From IMG/VR virus record IMGVR_UViG_3300009515_000019, positions 1-30,950 of that record: a DNA stretch of 30,950 nt. The stretch is one strand, 5' to 3'. This document shows positions 22,418 to 30,949 of this stretch, in pieces; position 1 is the first letter of the stretch; the number at the start of each line of letters is the position of its first letter. The translations under genes were made by a program, and so were the position numbers. A model generated the notes under the pieces. The model saw only the letters and a list, made by a program, of their open reading frames with translations. It did no database searches and was not told the origin of the DNA. The DNA is from a virus.

Positions 22418-23247
22418 TAGCGGCAAGGGTTCGGGAACTTCTCCCGGCAGTAGAGGCCAAGATGCTGAAGATGGAGCAGGCAGAATGTCCTGTCTTTCAT
22501 CGGTTTGGCCCAGGGATTTATATCCGTGAATTACATATGCGGGCAGGGACGTTTGCTATTGGGCACTACCAGCGCGAGCGGCATGTAAACATCATGCTGG
22601 CGGGGCGAGTCATGATGCTGAACGAAGATGGTAAGGCGGTTGAGCACAGGGCGCCGTTGTTTTACGTTGGGGAACCTGGCCGTAAAGTTGGGTATGTGCT
22701 TGAGGATATGGTGTGGCAGAATGTCTACGCCACTGAAGAAACGGACATTGAGAAATTGGAGGAACGGTTTCTTGAAAAAAGTGATGTCTTTCTGGAAGAA
22801 GTACAGGGCGTCGACAAACTGTTTGCCGCCCGAGACCGTGAAGATTATGAGGCGTTCCTCAAGGAGTGGGGTTTGTCTGCGGAGTATATCAGGCAGGTTT
22901 CAGAAGATGATAGCGATGCTATCGAGCTGCCAAATGGCACTTACAAGTTTCAGGTGGGGAACTCCCCCATCGAAGGTAAGGGCTTATTTGCGACAGCTGA
23001 CATTGAGCAGGGAGAAGATATAGCTCCGGCTCGAATTGAAGGTAAGCGGACATTAGCAGGCCGCTATACAAATCATGCTAAGGAACCGAATGCAGTAATG
23101 GTTTCACTCTATGGTGTTGATGGCGACAAGTCTATGGTCATCTTAAGAGCCATTAAACCAATTAAAGGTCGGCGTGGTGGTCAGCAAGGCGAAGAGATCA
23201 CTGTGGATTACCGGCAGGTGTTACAGCTTAATATGGGTGAAACATGA
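22408..23247 (+). CDS. Cupin + SET domain protein (putative methyltransferase)
   Basis: The protein has 279 residues from ATG 22408, in the right arm of repeat C. A TTG at 22354 in frame is rejected because it lies in the promoter. Residues about 34-110 form a cupin-like beta-barrel (GIYIRELHMRAGTFAIGH, RHVNIMLAGRV, APLFYVGEPGRKVGYVLE) with H53 and H59 as possible metal ligands. Residues about 175-272 carry SET landmarks: GKGLFATADIEQGEDI, RYTNHAKEPNAVM (219-231), ILRAIKPI and GEEITVDYRQ with the catalytic-type Tyr268. SET domains transfer methyl groups from S-adenosylmethionine to protein Lys. The substrate is unknown; host or virion proteins are possible. It has its own promoter within the tail/internal-protein block. 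Confidence 0.82.
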   Translation: MQSLAARVRELLPAVEAKMLKMEQAECPVFHRFGPGIYIRELHMRAGTFAIGHYQRERHVNIMLAGRVMMLNEDGKAVEHRAPLFYVGEPGRKVGYVLEDMVWQNVYATEETDIEKLEERFLEKSDVFLEEVQGVDKLFAARDREDYEAFLKEWGLSAEYIRQVSEDDSDAIELPNGTYKFQVGNSPIEGKGLFATADIEQGEDIAPARIEGKRTLAGRYTNHAKEPNAVMVSLYGVDGDKSMVILRAIKPIKGRRGGQQGEEITVDYRQVLQLNMGET

Positions 23248-24146
23248 CAGGTGTAGCCACAGCAATAGTAGTTGGATCAGCGATTACAGCTGATTCAAAC
23301 CAAGACGCGGCTGAAGCGGCTTCCGAAGCGCGGCCTCAGTTTCCAACGATTATAGAGCCGGGCTTACAGCGGCAACTCAATCGAGTTAGCGGTACGGGCC
23401 GTGATGTTTTTCGGCAGAACCGTACGGCTGGTTTTACCCCCTTTCAAACTCAGGCTTTTGACCAGACTGGTCAGGTGGTTACAAACCTCGATAATCAGGC
23501 AGCACAGGCGGCTGGCGGTTTCGGTATGTTTACCGATCCAAACTCAATCGGAGCCAATCCTTTTTTGGAGTCGGCGATTCAAGCAATGCGGGAATCAGCG
23601 AATCGCGACTTTCAACGGAACCAAGTACCTGCAATTCGCAATAATGCTGTGGCAGGTGGGGGGCTGGGGGGCTCACGTCAGGGTATTGCTGAAGGGCTTG
23701 CCATGAGTGATCTCAACCAAGATTTGATAAATCGTGAGTCAACGTTGCGGTCAAACCAGGTTAATGTTGACACGAACAATATGCTCAATGCGTTGATCAA
23801 TCAGGGTCAAATTCTCAGTGGACAAACGCGAGGTACGGATTTACTTCAGCGGACCGGGGCATTGCAGCAAGATCAGCGGCAACGGGAAATCCAAGGCTCA
23901 ATGGATCGGTTCAACGAAGAGCAAGACTTGCAGTTCCAGCGAGATCAGGAACTGTTGCGTATCCTCATGGGGGCGCCGGCAAGTGTCCAGCCGATTCCGA
24001 ATCAGAGCAACCCACTTGTAGGTGGGCTCGGCGCCGGCCTTACCGTGTCGCAGTTGTTCCCGCAAACGCAACCAGCAACAACGGCAGCAACAGGAACTCC
24101 AGGTTTCAACCCGGCGTCCACTAATCCTCAGTTTATATTTGGGTGA
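23244..24146 (+). CDS. Internal virion / DNA ejection protein (300 aa)
   Basis: ATG 23244 overlaps the SET stop (ATGA). The product is Gln/Asn/Ala-rich and mostly helical. It begins with a small-residue segment (TGVATAIVVGSAITADSNQDAAEAASEA). A characteristic middle part follows, NPFLESAIQAMRESANRDFQRNQ, then a Gly hinge AVAGGGLGGSRQGIAEG. The C-terminus is disordered and Thr/Pro-rich. Proteins of this make-up next to a giant internal protein are ejected with the DNA in podoviruses (compare P22 gp7/gp20/gp16 in position and composition). The family assignment comes from pattern memory. Confidence 0.75.
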   Translation: MTGVATAIVVGSAITADSNQDAAEAASEARPQFPTIIEPGLQRQLNRVSGTGRDVFRQNRTAGFTPFQTQAFDQTGQVVTNLDNQAAQAAGGFGMFTDPNSIGANPFLESAIQAMRESANRDFQRNQVPAIRNNAVAGGGLGGSRQGIAEGLAMSDLNQDLINRESTLRSNQVNVDTNNMLNALINQGQILSGQTRGTDLLQRTGALQQDQRQREIQGSMDRFNEEQDLQFQRDQELLRILMGAPASVQPIPNQSNPLVGGLGAGLTVSQLFPQTQPATTAATGTPGFNPASTNPQFIFG

Positions 24147-24149
24147 CGT

Positions 24150-24380
24150 ATGGCAGTAGATTTACTACAATCTCTTATGAATCTTAATGCGGGCGTGGCA
24201 GCTCCACAAGGCCAACCTTTGGTACAAGGGGAGAACCCCCTAGTTGGGTTGGCGGGGCTGCCACCCGGCACTATTCCTGCAAGTACACCTGCACCGGATC
24301 AGGCGGCTAACCCCACGCAGCAGGTAACTTCAATGGAAGAACTCATTTTTGGAGGTACACAAAATGCCAGGACTTTTTGA
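24150..24380 (+). CDS. Small Pro/Gln-rich protein (76 aa)
   Basis: ATG 24150 lies 3 bases after the previous stop and has GGGTGA just upstream. The product is low-complexity (LVQGENPLVGLAGLPPGTIPASTPAPDQAANPTQQ) with short helical ends (VDLLQSLMNLN, SMEELIFGG). No family is recognised. It overlaps the next gene by 17 bases and lies among ejection-type proteins, so a minor virion role is possible. Confidence 0.65.
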   Translation: MAVDLLQSLMNLNAGVAAPQGQPLVQGENPLVGLAGLPPGTIPASTPAPDQAANPTQQVTSMEELIFGGTQNARTF

Positions 24381-25203
24381 CGGATTGTCGAATCTCCCAG
24401 TATTCGAAGGGGCGTCCGACGAAGCGACTCGTCGGGCTCTGTTGACTGCGGGGCTTGCCATGATGCAGCCTTTCAATCCGCTTGAAGGGAATGCTTTGAC
24501 GCAGGCCGGCGGTGGTATTCAAGCGGGCCTTGCCTCTCTTGATCAGACGAAGGCGACTGAAGGTGCGATCGCTCAGCAAGATTTTCAGAACATCATCGCT
24601 GGCCGGCAGGTATCTGCTGATGAACAGCGAGCGGATGCAGCAACCTCACAAGCCGATACAGAGGCTCGTCGGGTCGGGGCCGAAGAAGCTCGAATCGCAG
24701 AAGGTGCACGGCAGTTTGATGCCGAGCAAGATCTTCGTGCGGCAAAAATAAACCTGGACGAGGCACAGGCCGAGTGGTTGCGTAGGCGCCACGATGGAAC
24801 TCCGGCAGACTCCAGCAAAATAACAGAGTCGATGATTGATAACTCTTTCATCACCGCTCGAATGGAGAACCTCTACCGTGCCAATCCTGCGAAATATACG
24901 CTGGCTGATGGTTCAAAGAACCTTGCGCTACTTATGGATGACTCCTTCCTTGCGCTCCATCGTGTTACTGGCACGGCAGGCAACGAAAATATCCCCATCA
25001 TCGCACAGGACACACAAGACGCTGCGGCAACGGGTGCGAACATTACTGCGCTCCAAGGGGAAGCGCCAGCGCCTTCTGCGGCACCGGCACCGACAGTGGC
25101 TGATCAATCCAAAGAGCCTACGATCACCACGCAAGCGGAGTTCGATGCGCTTCCGAGCGGCACGGTCTACATTCACAACGGAAAGCGTTTCCGTAAACCG
25201 TAA
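24364..25203 (+). CDS. Internal virion / ejection protein (279 aa)
   Basis: ATG 24364 has GGAGG 8 bases upstream. It overlaps the previous gene by 17 bases. The N-terminus (PGLFDGLSNLPVFEGASDEATRRALLTAGLAMMQP) resembles small ejection proteins. Residues about 70-150 are a long Ala/Glu/Gln/Arg helix, probably a coiled coil. A disordered Ala/Pro linker (GEAPAPSAAPAPTVADQ) leads to a short C-terminal module, EFDALPSGTVYIHNGKRFRKP, that looks like a small SH3-like fold. Position between two other internal proteins supports a role in DNA delivery. Confidence 0.72.
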   Translation: MPGLFDGLSNLPVFEGASDEATRRALLTAGLAMMQPFNPLEGNALTQAGGGIQAGLASLDQTKATEGAIAQQDFQNIIAGRQVSADEQRADAATSQADTEARRVGAEEARIAEGARQFDAEQDLRAAKINLDEAQAEWLRRRHDGTPADSSKITESMIDNSFITARMENLYRANPAKYTLADGSKNLALLMDDSFLALHRVTGTAGNENIPIIAQDTQDAAATGANITALQGEAPAPSAAPAPTVADQSKEPTITTQAEFDALPSGTVYIHNGKRFRKP

Positions 25204-25212
25204 GGTTTCCTG

Positions 25213-28200
25213 ATGTCAATCGAATTTGGCGGAGTACCGCTGGACGAACCCGAAGGTTTCGGAGGCGTGCCAGTTGATGAACCCGAAGGATTCGGTGGTA
25301 TTGCTCTGGATGATCTTGGGGGTGAACCAGTTGAGGCCGAGCCAGAGTTCAAAGACCCACAGATCTTCCGCGGTCGGGGTCGTGGTCCCGCTCCGGTAAG
25401 GTCTCCGGAGGAAATTGAAAAGGCCAAGCGGTACGAGGAAGTTTTTCGTACTGTCGATGGACAGGTCAAGAACTTCGACGAACAGTTTTCCTTTACCGAG
25501 CGGCTCGGGATACGGCTCGGTAAAGGCCATACCCGCCGGACAGCGAACGGACTCCTGCGGGGTTTAACTAACCTACGTGAGGAATTGCGTAAAGTTCAGG
25601 CTAACGATGCAGACGCGATGCGTCGAGCTGGTATCGTAATGCCTCTTGAAGGAGGTGATAACTTTACTGAGTCGACAGAGGCGGCTCGGCTTCGTCGGAT
25701 TGAGGAACTGCAATCCCGTATTGAACAGATGGATAACGAATACCTGTCGGTTTTCAATGCGGTGCATAACCCTCATTACGGAATCGAGAATCCCCGCGAG
25801 GTGCCCGAGCATCCCGCGATGTTGGCTGCGCAAGTAGCGCAACAGGGTGGGGATGACGAATTGGTCAATAAGTTACTGTTTCGTTATTTCCCTGAAATAG
25901 CAGCGGAAACGATGCTTCCGTCTATAACCCAAGCCGGCCCCGCGCAACTGGTAGTTCCAGGTGGCGGGGCCGCAATCACTCGTTTGGCTGGTGGCAGTCA
26001 AGCGTTAGCTCGCGGAGCCTTCGTAGTCGGTACTGGTTCTGTCAGTGGGCATGTTGAGTCTCAAGCAGCATTCGCCGAGTTCCTGCAGGAACAAGGTGTA
26101 GATATGACTGATCTCAATGAGGTAGCCTTTGCTCTTGACGATCCCGAACTTGTTAAGAAGGCACGCGATCGTGCCTCGAAACGGGGGTTATCTGTCGCGA
26201 TGTGGGATATGCTAGGTGCTTATATTGCAGCCAAGCCATCCAAGTTTTTGGTACCTCCCGGACTTAAAAATAAACTTGCCCGACAACTGATGAACGCCGC
26301 TGTGCAGCTTACCGGACAGGTTGGTACCGGGGCAGCTGGTGAGGCGACCGCACAGTTTGCAGCGGGCCAAGACTTTAACGCATTGGAGGTGAAACTTGAA
26401 GCACTCGGCGAAATCCCCACGGCGGTCAGCGAGCCAATTGTATTTCATATCGCTGATAAGATCGGCAAGAAGCCAAGCGACCTTAAGACAGTCGGCGATG
26501 TTCTTGACGCATTTATCAAGAATCCAGAGATTACGGAAGGTGAGGCGCTAGCCGCTCTCAAAGAAGTAGCGGCCCGAGGCATGACCGATGAAGAAGCGAT
26601 TAACATGCTCAAGGCGGTTCCAGGTTTTACATGGTCGGATGACGTTATCAGTGAAATTTTGGATGAAAACGCTTCACGAGTAGCCACGCTTGACGGTTTT
26701 CAAAATGATGAGAATACTCGAACGGTAGTTCAAGATACCTTCTTTGAGAATCAAAGTGGTGGGGTAATGCAGGGTTTAGATATTATTAATAATCAAGAGC
26801 CCCATGACGGTACAGTCTGGTGGACCACCGATCAGCAAGCTAACCGGGATACCTCACTGGGTGTTGAGGTAACTTCAGGGCAAACTGTTCTGCGGTTTAT
26901 TGACGAGTCAATTCAACAATACGAAGCGGAGTTGAATGTTCTGCAGGCGCAACAGGCGCCGCAAACTGCGCTTAATGAACGGATCAATCATATAGAGACA
27001 CTCAGGGAAAGGCGGGCTCGGGTTGCTCGGGATATGCAGGATATGGCACGAGTGAGGCCGCTTGTCCAGCAGTGGTTGCAAGAGATGGTAAATACCTTTA
27101 CGCCCAATCAAGATGTAATGGTGATTGAAGACAATACCATCATGGACTTTAGTCACCCTGGAATGTTAGGGTCAGCCGGCAGTGTGATCGGGCCAACCGG
27201 TCGCCGAACTCAGGTCATTACTTTAAACACGCGAACCTTACTTGATTGGCAAGTAGCTCGCCATACTCATCAGAAAAAAGGACGCGGGCAAACGGCTCTG
27301 GTTACTGTGTTAGCTCACGAGTACGGGCACGCGATCATGCAGAGTTACAAGAACAATCTTCCGCCCGAAGCTATTGCTGCGCTTAAAGCGGAACACCGCA
27401 TGTGGCTTGCTGAGCAGCTTAAGGATTTGGATAAGCCGTTTAGCGAATTTCTTGGAGGGAAGAAAAATCCTTTCGAGGTTAAGACGGTCTTTGGTAATAT
27501 CGATAACGCCATGAACGATCGCCTTGTAGATAATCCAAGTCTACCTTACCATTTATCTCTGGATGAATTTATTGCAGATCGGATGGCGCGTCAGATCTCC
27601 GATCCCAACACGACTACTGTTCCGCCTATGCTTCGAAAGGTTTTACCGAGGATGGAAACCCTCCTTCGAAGGTACTTCCAGCGGAATAAACCGGCGATGG
27701 AGGAAGGCGCGACTTACGAGAAGTTCCTTCAATTTATTAAAGCTCGGGCACAGCGGCAGGCGATGCAGCGGATTGAAGAGTCGTTCACCGAATCGGAGCG
27801 AAATTTACCTACGGATTCTGCTGGCTCAGTTGTTATGTCTATGCTCGCGGATAAGAACCTTAACGTGCCGTCCGAGATTCAAGATGAAGTTTTCAACTCA
27901 CTGGATACTTACAACAAGTTAATGAGGTACGGGCTTTCCTTACTTCAACTCGGTCGAGAGAACAAGCACATTGTAGGGCTCCAGCGTTATATCAAAGCGG
28001 TCCACGAACACTGGGTTACCAAGTCGAACTGGAATGATCAGGCCATGCAAACTATGAATGCGTGGAGGCGGCTCGGGCGCAAGACTTCGGACGAGCTTGG
28101 CCGGTTCCTGCTAGAGCTTACTGTGCGTTCAGATGATTTGCAGCGGGCACTGACCGATGCGGAAATTCAACAACTGATGAAGGAGAAGAAAATTGATTTT

Positions 28201-30603
28201 GGGCAGAAAGGTGAAGAAGCCTTTCAGGTTTACAAACGTATCAAGGGTGATCTGGCGAATGCACTTGAACAGTTGTACGTTATTGAGAAAAACCGAATCA
28301 ATCAAGACTGGGCAGAAGTCGAGACGCAACGCAAGGCCAAGATTAATGAGTTGGATGAACTGTTCACACAACTGAGGAATCGCGACTACTTCCCGCTATC
28401 GCGTTTTGGAGAGTGGGGGATTGCGATGAAGGCGATCGAGCCTGTCGAAATCAATGGGCGGAAGTACAAGACTGGTGAAACCGTTCACATGGAGCTGTAT
28501 GAGAACAAGCGGCAGCGGAATCGAGGTAGCGGCACACTGCGCAGAAAGTACGGGCGGAAGGTACGGGAGACTTTCTTTAAGGTAGATGAAAGCCTTAAGC
28601 CTTTTACTGGACTCCCAATGGCTGTCATGCGACAGCTTAAACAAAACCCTAAGTTGTCATTGACGCCGGAGCAAAAGCAACAGCTTCAAGATATGATCGA
28701 TACGATGAGTCCGACTCAATCGATTGCGAAGCGGATGCTCCAGCGCAAAGGGACAGCGGGGTTTTCAATGGACGCTCAACGCGGCTATGCAAATTATATG
28801 CTGATGATGGGCGGTCACATCTCCAAAATGTTACATGCAGGAGAGATGGATGCGGCGATCGATTCGGTTAAGAAGAGCGCCCGATACCTTGGTGAGCGAG
28901 GACTTGTCAACGACAAGCGACACGAAATCGCTGCTCATCTTGAACGGCACCAAGATTATTTGCTTCGTCCCGAGAATGAATGGGGAGCGCTTAGGGCTCT
29001 CGCATTCCATTGGTTTCTGGGATACAACCCCAAGTCCGCCATTGTCAACCTTACCCAGGTTCCCCTAGTCGCGTATCCATATCTGGCGGCTCGACGCGAG
29101 CTTACCGGAGGTACGCCATTAGCATCTGATGCGGTGGCGATCAAGGAACTGACAGCGGCGATGAAAGATGTGGGGAATTTTTTCAAGCGCGGGATCAACA
29201 AGTATTCTATCGATGAGCAGGCGATGTTAAGTCGCCTGCAATCGGAGGGCATTATCGACGAGTCGTTGGCAACGGAACTGGCGGGGCAGGCTCACGGAGA
29301 TTTGATCTCCACCATGATGCCGAAGGAGACGGCCTTTACGGATAACGTACACTTCCGAGCACAGCAGTTCTTGCGTGGTAGTACCTGGATGTTTCAGGCG
29401 GCTGAGAAATTTAACCGCCGGGTGACTGCATTGGCGACTTACCGGTTAGCTCGCAATAAGGGTATGGATGTGCAGCGGTCTATTGACGAAGCAAGGGAGG
29501 CGCTTCGGGTAACGCAGTTTGAATATGCTCGATGGAACCGGGCAGCTTTTATGCGGGGTAAGGCAGGTGTCTTCTTCGTGTTCATGCAGTATCTACAAAA
29601 CGTCCTGTACTTCGTTACCCGCGATCCAGGGAAGACTCGATATATGCTGATGATGTTCATGGCGGCAGGTCTCCAAGGTCTTCCCGGTGCGGAGGACCTT
29701 ATGGACCTGTTCGACTTTGGGTCGAGGGAGATGAAGAAATGGCTGAAGATCAAGACGGACCCGCGGAGCGATATTCGCGAGGACCTGCGCCGAATGACGA
29801 TGTCGCTTGGGGCGAGCCCCGAGTTAATGATGCACGGGCTGTCAGCGCAATCCTTTGGATTAGGCCTCCCGGCTGTAAACGATATGCTTGGTACGAGTAT
29901 TCCCTCGTTGACTTTCGAAAACAGCATCAGTGCCGGGCGTGTAATTCCCGGTTGGGAAGCCCTGCTAAACCCCAATCGCATGAGCGGTGTGGGCGCCGTG
30001 GAGGGTGCGAAAGACGTACTTGGCGCTGCGATCACTGTACCACTGAATATACTTCGTTGGACGCGCGATCAAGATCCCAGCGAAATCAGGGCGTTTGAGC
30101 GCATGGCCCCTTCAGTCCTTAAAGGGGCGGCCAGAGCGTATCGTATTGCGAATGAGGGCGGCCTCTATGACCGCGGGGGAAGGCTTATCGCTGACTTTGA
30201 TATGTCCGATCCCGAGCATATCGGCGAGCTTATCGGCATGAGCTTGGGTGCTCAGCCGACGCGGGTACAGCGTATTCAAGAAGCTCGTTGGGCCGAGCGC
30301 GAGGCTACCGAGTTCTACTCGCAGCTCCGGCAAAACCTCCTCACCGACTTCTTCTATGCAATGGAAGAGCGTAACCTTGTCGGTGATGTCGAGGCGGTGC
30401 AACGCGCGCGTGACGCAATCACTGATTTTAATCGGGTCGTGCCGAAGGGTCAACAGATAATCAACCTCGGCAGTTCCTATGCAAACTTCAAGAAGCGCCA
30501 AGCACTCGACAAGGCCGGGATTGGGCAGCGGAAACTTGATCTTCCGCTTCAACGCGAGATCAGAGAAACTTTCCCCAGTGCGACAGAGGAGCGCATTCAA
30601 TAA
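25213..30603 (+). CDS. Giant internal virion protein with zinc-protease-like domain
   Basis: The protein has 1796 residues from ATG 25213, with AAGG upstream. It is probably carried in the capsid and ejected into the host. The N-terminus has three tandem 11-residue repeats (FGGVPLDEPEG type, 5-37). A zinc-peptidase motif HEYGH lies at 702-706 (VTVLAHEYGHAIMQSY) with a downstream DEFIAD Glu (E785) as a plausible third ligand, the gluzincin arrangement. Long helical regions follow. The stretch FLGYNPKSAIVNLTQVPLVAYP (about 1268-1289) and the hydrophobic AGVFFVFMQYLQNVLYF segment (about 1452-1468) match what I recall of large polyvalent/internal phage proteins. No polymerase or lytic transglycosylase motif is seen. 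Confidence 0.82.
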   Translation: MSIEFGGVPLDEPEGFGGVPVDEPEGFGGIALDDLGGEPVEAEPEFKDPQIFRGRGRGPAPVRSPEEIEKAKRYEEVFRTVDGQVKNFDEQFSFTERLGIRLGKGHTRRTANGLLRGLTNLREELRKVQANDADAMRRAGIVMPLEGGDNFTESTEAARLRRIEELQSRIEQMDNEYLSVFNAVHNPHYGIENPREVPEHPAMLAAQVAQQGGDDELVNKLLFRYFPEIAAETMLPSITQAGPAQLVVPGGGAAITRLAGGSQALARGAFVVGTGSVSGHVESQAAFAEFLQEQGVDMTDLNEVAFALDDPELVKKARDRASKRGLSVAMWDMLGAYIAAKPSKFLVPPGLKNKLARQLMNAAVQLTGQVGTGAAGEATAQFAAGQDFNALEVKLEALGEIPTAVSEPIVFHIADKIGKKPSDLKTVGDVLDAFIKNPEITEGEALAALKEVAARGMTDEEAINMLKAVPGFTWSDDVISEILDENASRVATLDGFQNDENTRTVVQDTFFENQSGGVMQGLDIINNQEPHDGTVWWTTDQQANRDTSLGVEVTSGQTVLRFIDESIQQYEAELNVLQAQQAPQTALNERINHIETLRERRARVARDMQDMARVRPLVQQWLQEMVNTFTPNQDVMVIEDNTIMDFSHPGMLGSAGSVIGPTGRRTQVITLNTRTLLDWQVARHTHQKKGRGQTALVTVLAHEYGHAIMQSYKNNLPPEAIAALKAEHRMWLAEQLKDLDKPFSEFLGGKKNPFEVKTVFGNIDNAMNDRLVDNPSLPYHLSLDEFIADRMARQISDPNTTTVPPMLRKVLPRMETLLRRYFQRNKPAMEEGATYEKFLQFIKARAQRQAMQRIEESFTESERNLPTDSAGSVVMSMLADKNLNVPSEIQDEVFNSLDTYNKLMRYGLSLLQLGRENKHIVGLQRYIKAVHEHWVTKSNWNDQAMQTMNAWRRLGRKTSDELGRFLLELTVRSDDLQRALTDAEIQQLMKEKKIDFGQKGEEAFQVYKRIKGDLANALEQLYVIEKNRINQDWAEVETQRKAKINELDELFTQLRNRDYFPLSRFGEWGIAMKAIEPVEINGRKYKTGETVHMELYENKRQRNRGSGTLRRKYGRKVRETFFKVDESLKPFTGLPMAVMRQLKQNPKLSLTPEQKQQLQDMIDTMSPTQSIAKRMLQRKGTAGFSMDAQRGYANYMLMMGGHISKMLHAGEMDAAIDSVKKSARYLGERGLVNDKRHEIAAHLERHQDYLLRPENEWGALRALAFHWFLGYNPKSAIVNLTQVPLVAYPYLAARRELTGGTPLASDAVAIKELTAAMKDVGNFFKRGINKYSIDEQAMLSRLQSEGIIDESLATELAGQAHGDLISTMMPKETAFTDNVHFRAQQFLRGSTWMFQAAEKFNRRVTALATYRLARNKGMDVQRSIDEAREALRVTQFEYARWNRAAFMRGKAGVFFVFMQYLQNVLYFVTRDPGKTRYMLMMFMAAGLQGLPGAEDLMDLFDFGSREMKKWLKIKTDPRSDIREDLRRMTMSLGASPELMMHGLSAQSFGLGLPAVNDMLGTSIPSLTFENSISAGRVIPGWEALLNPNRMSGVGAVEGAKDVLGAAITVPLNILRWTRDQDPSEIRAFERMAPSVLKGAARAYRIANEGGLYDRGGRLIADFDMSDPEHIGELIGMSLGAQPTRVQRIQEARWAEREATEFYSQLRQNLLTDFFYAMEERNLVGDVEAVQRARDAITDFNRVVPKGQQIINLGSSYANFKKRQALDKAGIGQRKLDLPLQREIRETFPSATEERIQ
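25225..25323 (+). repeat. Three tandem 33-base repeats in the giant gene
   Basis: Units at 25225-25257, 25258-25290 and 25291-25323 encode FGGVPLDEPEG, FGGVPVDEPEG and FGGIALDDLGG. The first two are nearly identical in protein but differ at many third codon positions, so the repeat is old or kept by selection on the protein. Confidence 0.85.
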
Positions 30604-30632
30604 TTGTATCTTCATTTCCATGATGCAATAAT
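30600..30632. repeat. 33-bp inverted repeat, copy D
   Basis: The arms ATAATTGTATCTT (30600-30612) and ATGATGCAATAAT (30620-30632) flank CATTTCC. The orientation is that of copy C. It overlaps the stop codon of the giant gene and ends 2 bases before the stop of the converging leftward gene. It fills the convergent junction, but it has no T run and so does not look like an ordinary terminator. Confidence 0.85.
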
Positions 30633-30634
30633 TC

Positions 30635-30949
30635 TCAACGGGGCATAGAACCATCACGAGCGTCATTAAGCTCGTGCTCTAGTTCCTCGATGCGAGCCAT
30701 AATTTTGTCTACGAGGGTTACGAGTAATTCTCCGCGATCGCACTTAACCTCGATGCGGGTTTCGATCAGGTCGCACGCCGTGTTGTCACCATCAAGACAA
30801 AACTGTAGCGCACCGAAAATCTGTTTAACTTTCTCATCCTCTACCGGGGTGAGGGCGGCGATGACTTCTTTTAAAAGCTTATCATCAACTAACCTTTTCC
30901 GGTGCCGAGCGCCCGGACAGGCTTTTAGTCGTTCAATTAAGTCTGTCAT
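30635..30949 (-). CDS. Hypothetical leftward protein (104 aa), near window edge
   Basis: The ATG lies at 30947-30949, at the window edge, so its ribosome site cannot be seen and a longer reading beyond the window is possible. The product is charged and mainly helical: MTDLIERLKACPGARHRKR, then LLKEVIAALTPVEDEKVKQIFGALQFCL, ending in a long acidic helix with MARIEELEHELNDARDG. Three Cys residues are scattered without a zinc-finger pattern. I do not recognise it. It converges on the late operon and so probably belongs to an early, leftward block beyond the window. Confidence 0.72.
   Translation of the reverse strand: MTDLIERLKACPGARHRKRLVDDKLLKEVIAALTPVEDEKVKQIFGALQFCLDGDNTACDLIETRIEVKCDRGELLVTLVDKIMARIEELEHELNDARDGSMPR

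Noticed and set aside
29439-30035. Minus-strand 198-residue frame in the giant gene
   Set aside because: The long plus-strand frame around it is continuous and motif-bearing; the antisense product is Ser/Pro/Arg-rich with no recognisable pattern.
25213-30603. Virion RNA polymerase (N4-like) as identity of the giant protein
   Set aside because: No polymerase motifs are seen and the size is about half that of the N4 enzyme; the protease-like and internal-protein features fit better.
1614-30632. The 33-bp repeats as a CRISPR array or insertion-element ends
   Set aside because: Copies are 7-13 kb apart, have no regular spacers, and have no transposase or target duplications between them.
30600-30632. 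Repeat D as an ordinary bidirectional terminator
   Set aside because: The stem is AT-rich with mismatches and no T run follows on either strand, and the same sequence occurs ahead of genes elsewhere.
30112-30666. Minus-strand frame at the end of the giant gene
   Set aside because: It lies antisense inside the 1796-residue gene and lacks a ribosome site.
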